Made by a program: the position numbers and the translations under genes
Notes under the pieces: generated by a model
What the model was told of the DNA's origin: nothing
What the model saw: the letters and a program-made list of their open reading frames with translations, nothing else
Database searches by the model: none
Shown: in pieces, positions 63,088-64,000 of the stretch
How the letters are laid out: every line of letters begins with the position of its first letter
Position numbering within the stretch: position 1 is the first letter of the stretch
Origin: Moritella dasanensis ArB 0140
Lineage (GTDB): Bacteria; Pseudomonadota; Gammaproteobacteria; Enterobacterales; Moritellaceae
Direction of reading: 5' to 3'
DNA: 64,000 bases
NCBI RefSeq assembly: GCF_000276805.1
Contig: NZ_AKXQ01000019.1
Coordinates: 1-64,000 of the forward strand

Positions 63088-63309
63088 TTAATAATGCGGT
63101 GGTGGTGTCTCGTCTGCTTCACTTGCTAGACCACTACCTACTTGCATTGTTTTGATGCGGCTAATTAAAAATGTCAGCTGTACTTTCTGATCTTCCAGTA
63201 TTTTTTGCTGATCAATAATGGCATTATTTAATTGTTCGATGGTGTCGTCTTGAAAGCTTAGTTTCATTTCTAAGTTTTCAACACGGTCTTCTAATTGCTG
63301 AATTTCCAT
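63088..63309 (-). CDS. slyX: SlyX family protein
   Basis: A 73-residue coiled-coil protein. Heptads run through LEDRVENLEMKLSFQDDTIE and LNNAIIDQQKILEDQKVQLT, and the family ending is present (SEADETPPPHY). The function is unknown. It converges on slyD, its classic neighbour. Confidence 0.95.
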   Translation of the reverse strand: MEIQQLEDRVENLEMKLSFQDDTIEQLNNAIIDQQKILEDQKVQLTFLISRIKTMQVGSGLASEADETPPPHY

Positions 63310-63561
63310 GTTTTATCCGCTATGGCTATAATCTACTAAACTAAGTTTAACATGTAATGTCTATTTATTTGAGCTGAAATACTAGCCTAGATAAGATGTA
63401 AAACTAAGTAAAGTAGAGTGATTTATCATTTTTTACATTTATAGTTGTTAATATCTTGTGTGGAAGCATCAAATAGTTATGATAATGCTAAGTAGTTTAA
63501 GTATGTATAACTAATAACGTAGTTGTGTAATTTCACTGTATTATTTTAATTAGGTATTTCG

Positions 63562-64000
63562 ATGAAAAAATTTTTTAAAGTAACAATACTCGCTTCAGCG
63601 GTATCTCTGTTAGCAGCCTGTGGCCAAGAAGCACAAGCAGATAAAGTAACGGACATTAAGGCATACAGCGAAGATCAACAAGCCGCTTATGCAATTGGCT
63701 CAATCGTCGCTCGCAACTTGGTTGCACCGCTTAAGCGTCAAGAAGAGCTAGGTGCGCCGTTAGATAAAGAAATCATCGTTCAAGGTATTACTGATGCGTT
63801 AAACGAAACGACACAGTTATCTGATGAAGAGTTACAAGCTGTATTAAAAGCGTATGACGAAAAAATGAATACGTTATCAACTGAAGCAGCACGTGTAGAA
63901 AGCGAAAAAGCACAAACTGACTCAGTAAACTTCTTTGCTGAAAACGGCAAAAAAGAAGGCATCACAACAACAGACTCTGGTCTTCAATATGAAGTACTGA
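63562..64000 (+). CDS. fkpA: FKBP-type peptidyl-prolyl isomerase FkpA, N-terminal part
   Basis: The first 146 codons of a periplasmic prolyl isomerase/chaperone; the reading frame runs off the window end. After the signal sequence, the N-terminal helical dimerisation domain (DQQAAYAIGSIVARNL; IIVQGITDALNETTQLSDEE) leads to the start of the FKBP domain (TTDSGLQYEVL). The signal sequence ends LLAAC-GQ at about residue 20, a lipobox, whereas E. coli FkpA is soluble, so this one may be lipid-anchored. The 250 bp upstream hold no gene and must contain its promoter. Confidence 0.92.
   Translation, partial: MKKFFKVTILASAVSLLAACGQEAQADKVTDIKAYSEDQQAAYAIGSIVARNLVAPLKRQEELGAPLDKEIIVQGITDALNETTQLSDEELQAVLKAYDEKMNTLSTEAARVESEKAQTDSVNFFAENGKKEGITTTDSGLQYEVL

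Overview
The window looks like a chromosomal segment of a cold-adapted marine gammaproteobacterium. The housekeeping blocks are those of enteric, Vibrio and Shewanella-like genomes: valS-holC-pepA facing lptF-lptG, prkB-yheU, yheS, and yheV-slyD facing slyX with fkpA. There is also a Vibrio-type TonB2/TtpC energy-transduction cluster, an acyl-CoA desaturase with its own electron donor, and short interspersed repeats typical of marine gammaproteobacteria. My best guess is Moritella or a close relative (Psychromonas, Shewanella, Photobacterium); this is inferred from gene content only. No prophage, CRISPR array or rRNA operon is visible.

Layout. 1-8.5 kb: valS, holC and pepA on the minus strand; lptFG (lipopolysaccharide export permeases); an RDD membrane protein; one tRNA-Leu(CAA). 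8.5-12.4 kb is the most accessory-looking part: about 590 bp with no recognisable gene, a Sel1-repeat protein, two tandem cytochrome P460 genes, a decayed IS3-type transposase fragment and a small outer-membrane barrel. 12.4-17.3 kb: two divergent cyclic-di-GMP enzymes, one with an NMT1/THI5-type periplasmic binding domain. 17.3-23 kb: an SDR dehydrogenase facing an HxlR regulator, a dgkA-eptA operon for lipid A modification with diacylglycerol recycling, an unknown lipoprotein and a TauD-like dioxygenase, then a MITE-like repeat. 23-31 kb: a minus-strand operon of a Ugp-like ABC importer, a PHP/CehA-type metallohydrolase and a HAD phosphatase, preceded by a LysR regulator, followed upstream by an SMR exporter.

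31.5-35.6 kb: a desC-desB-like desaturase operon, a HAD-IB phosphatase and a stand-alone Cache sensor. 36-43.5 kb: an omega-amino-acid:pyruvate transaminase and a malonate/methylmalonate-semialdehyde dehydrogenase, a LysR regulator and a three-gene TRAP transporter, which together suggest beta-alanine or related amino-acid use. 43.8-49.7 kb: a DUF454 protein, PutA with a separate ALDH-like protein behind it, mgsA and ribA. 50-54 kb: a SieB-like membrane protein, a short CysG, a LysO-type lysine exporter, prkB and yheU. 54.2-59.5 kb: a six-gene TonB2 operon behind a good Fur-box candidate. 59.5-64 kb: an NTF2-like protein, yheS, yheV, slyD, slyX and the start of fkpA, which runs off the window.

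Most of the window is ordinary core metabolism. The parts most worth testing are the importer-PHP-HAD operon, the PutA whose ALDH-like C-terminal module appears as a separate gene, the tandem P460 cytochromes beside IS debris, the CysG with a decayed methyltransferase tail, and the stand-alone Cache protein.
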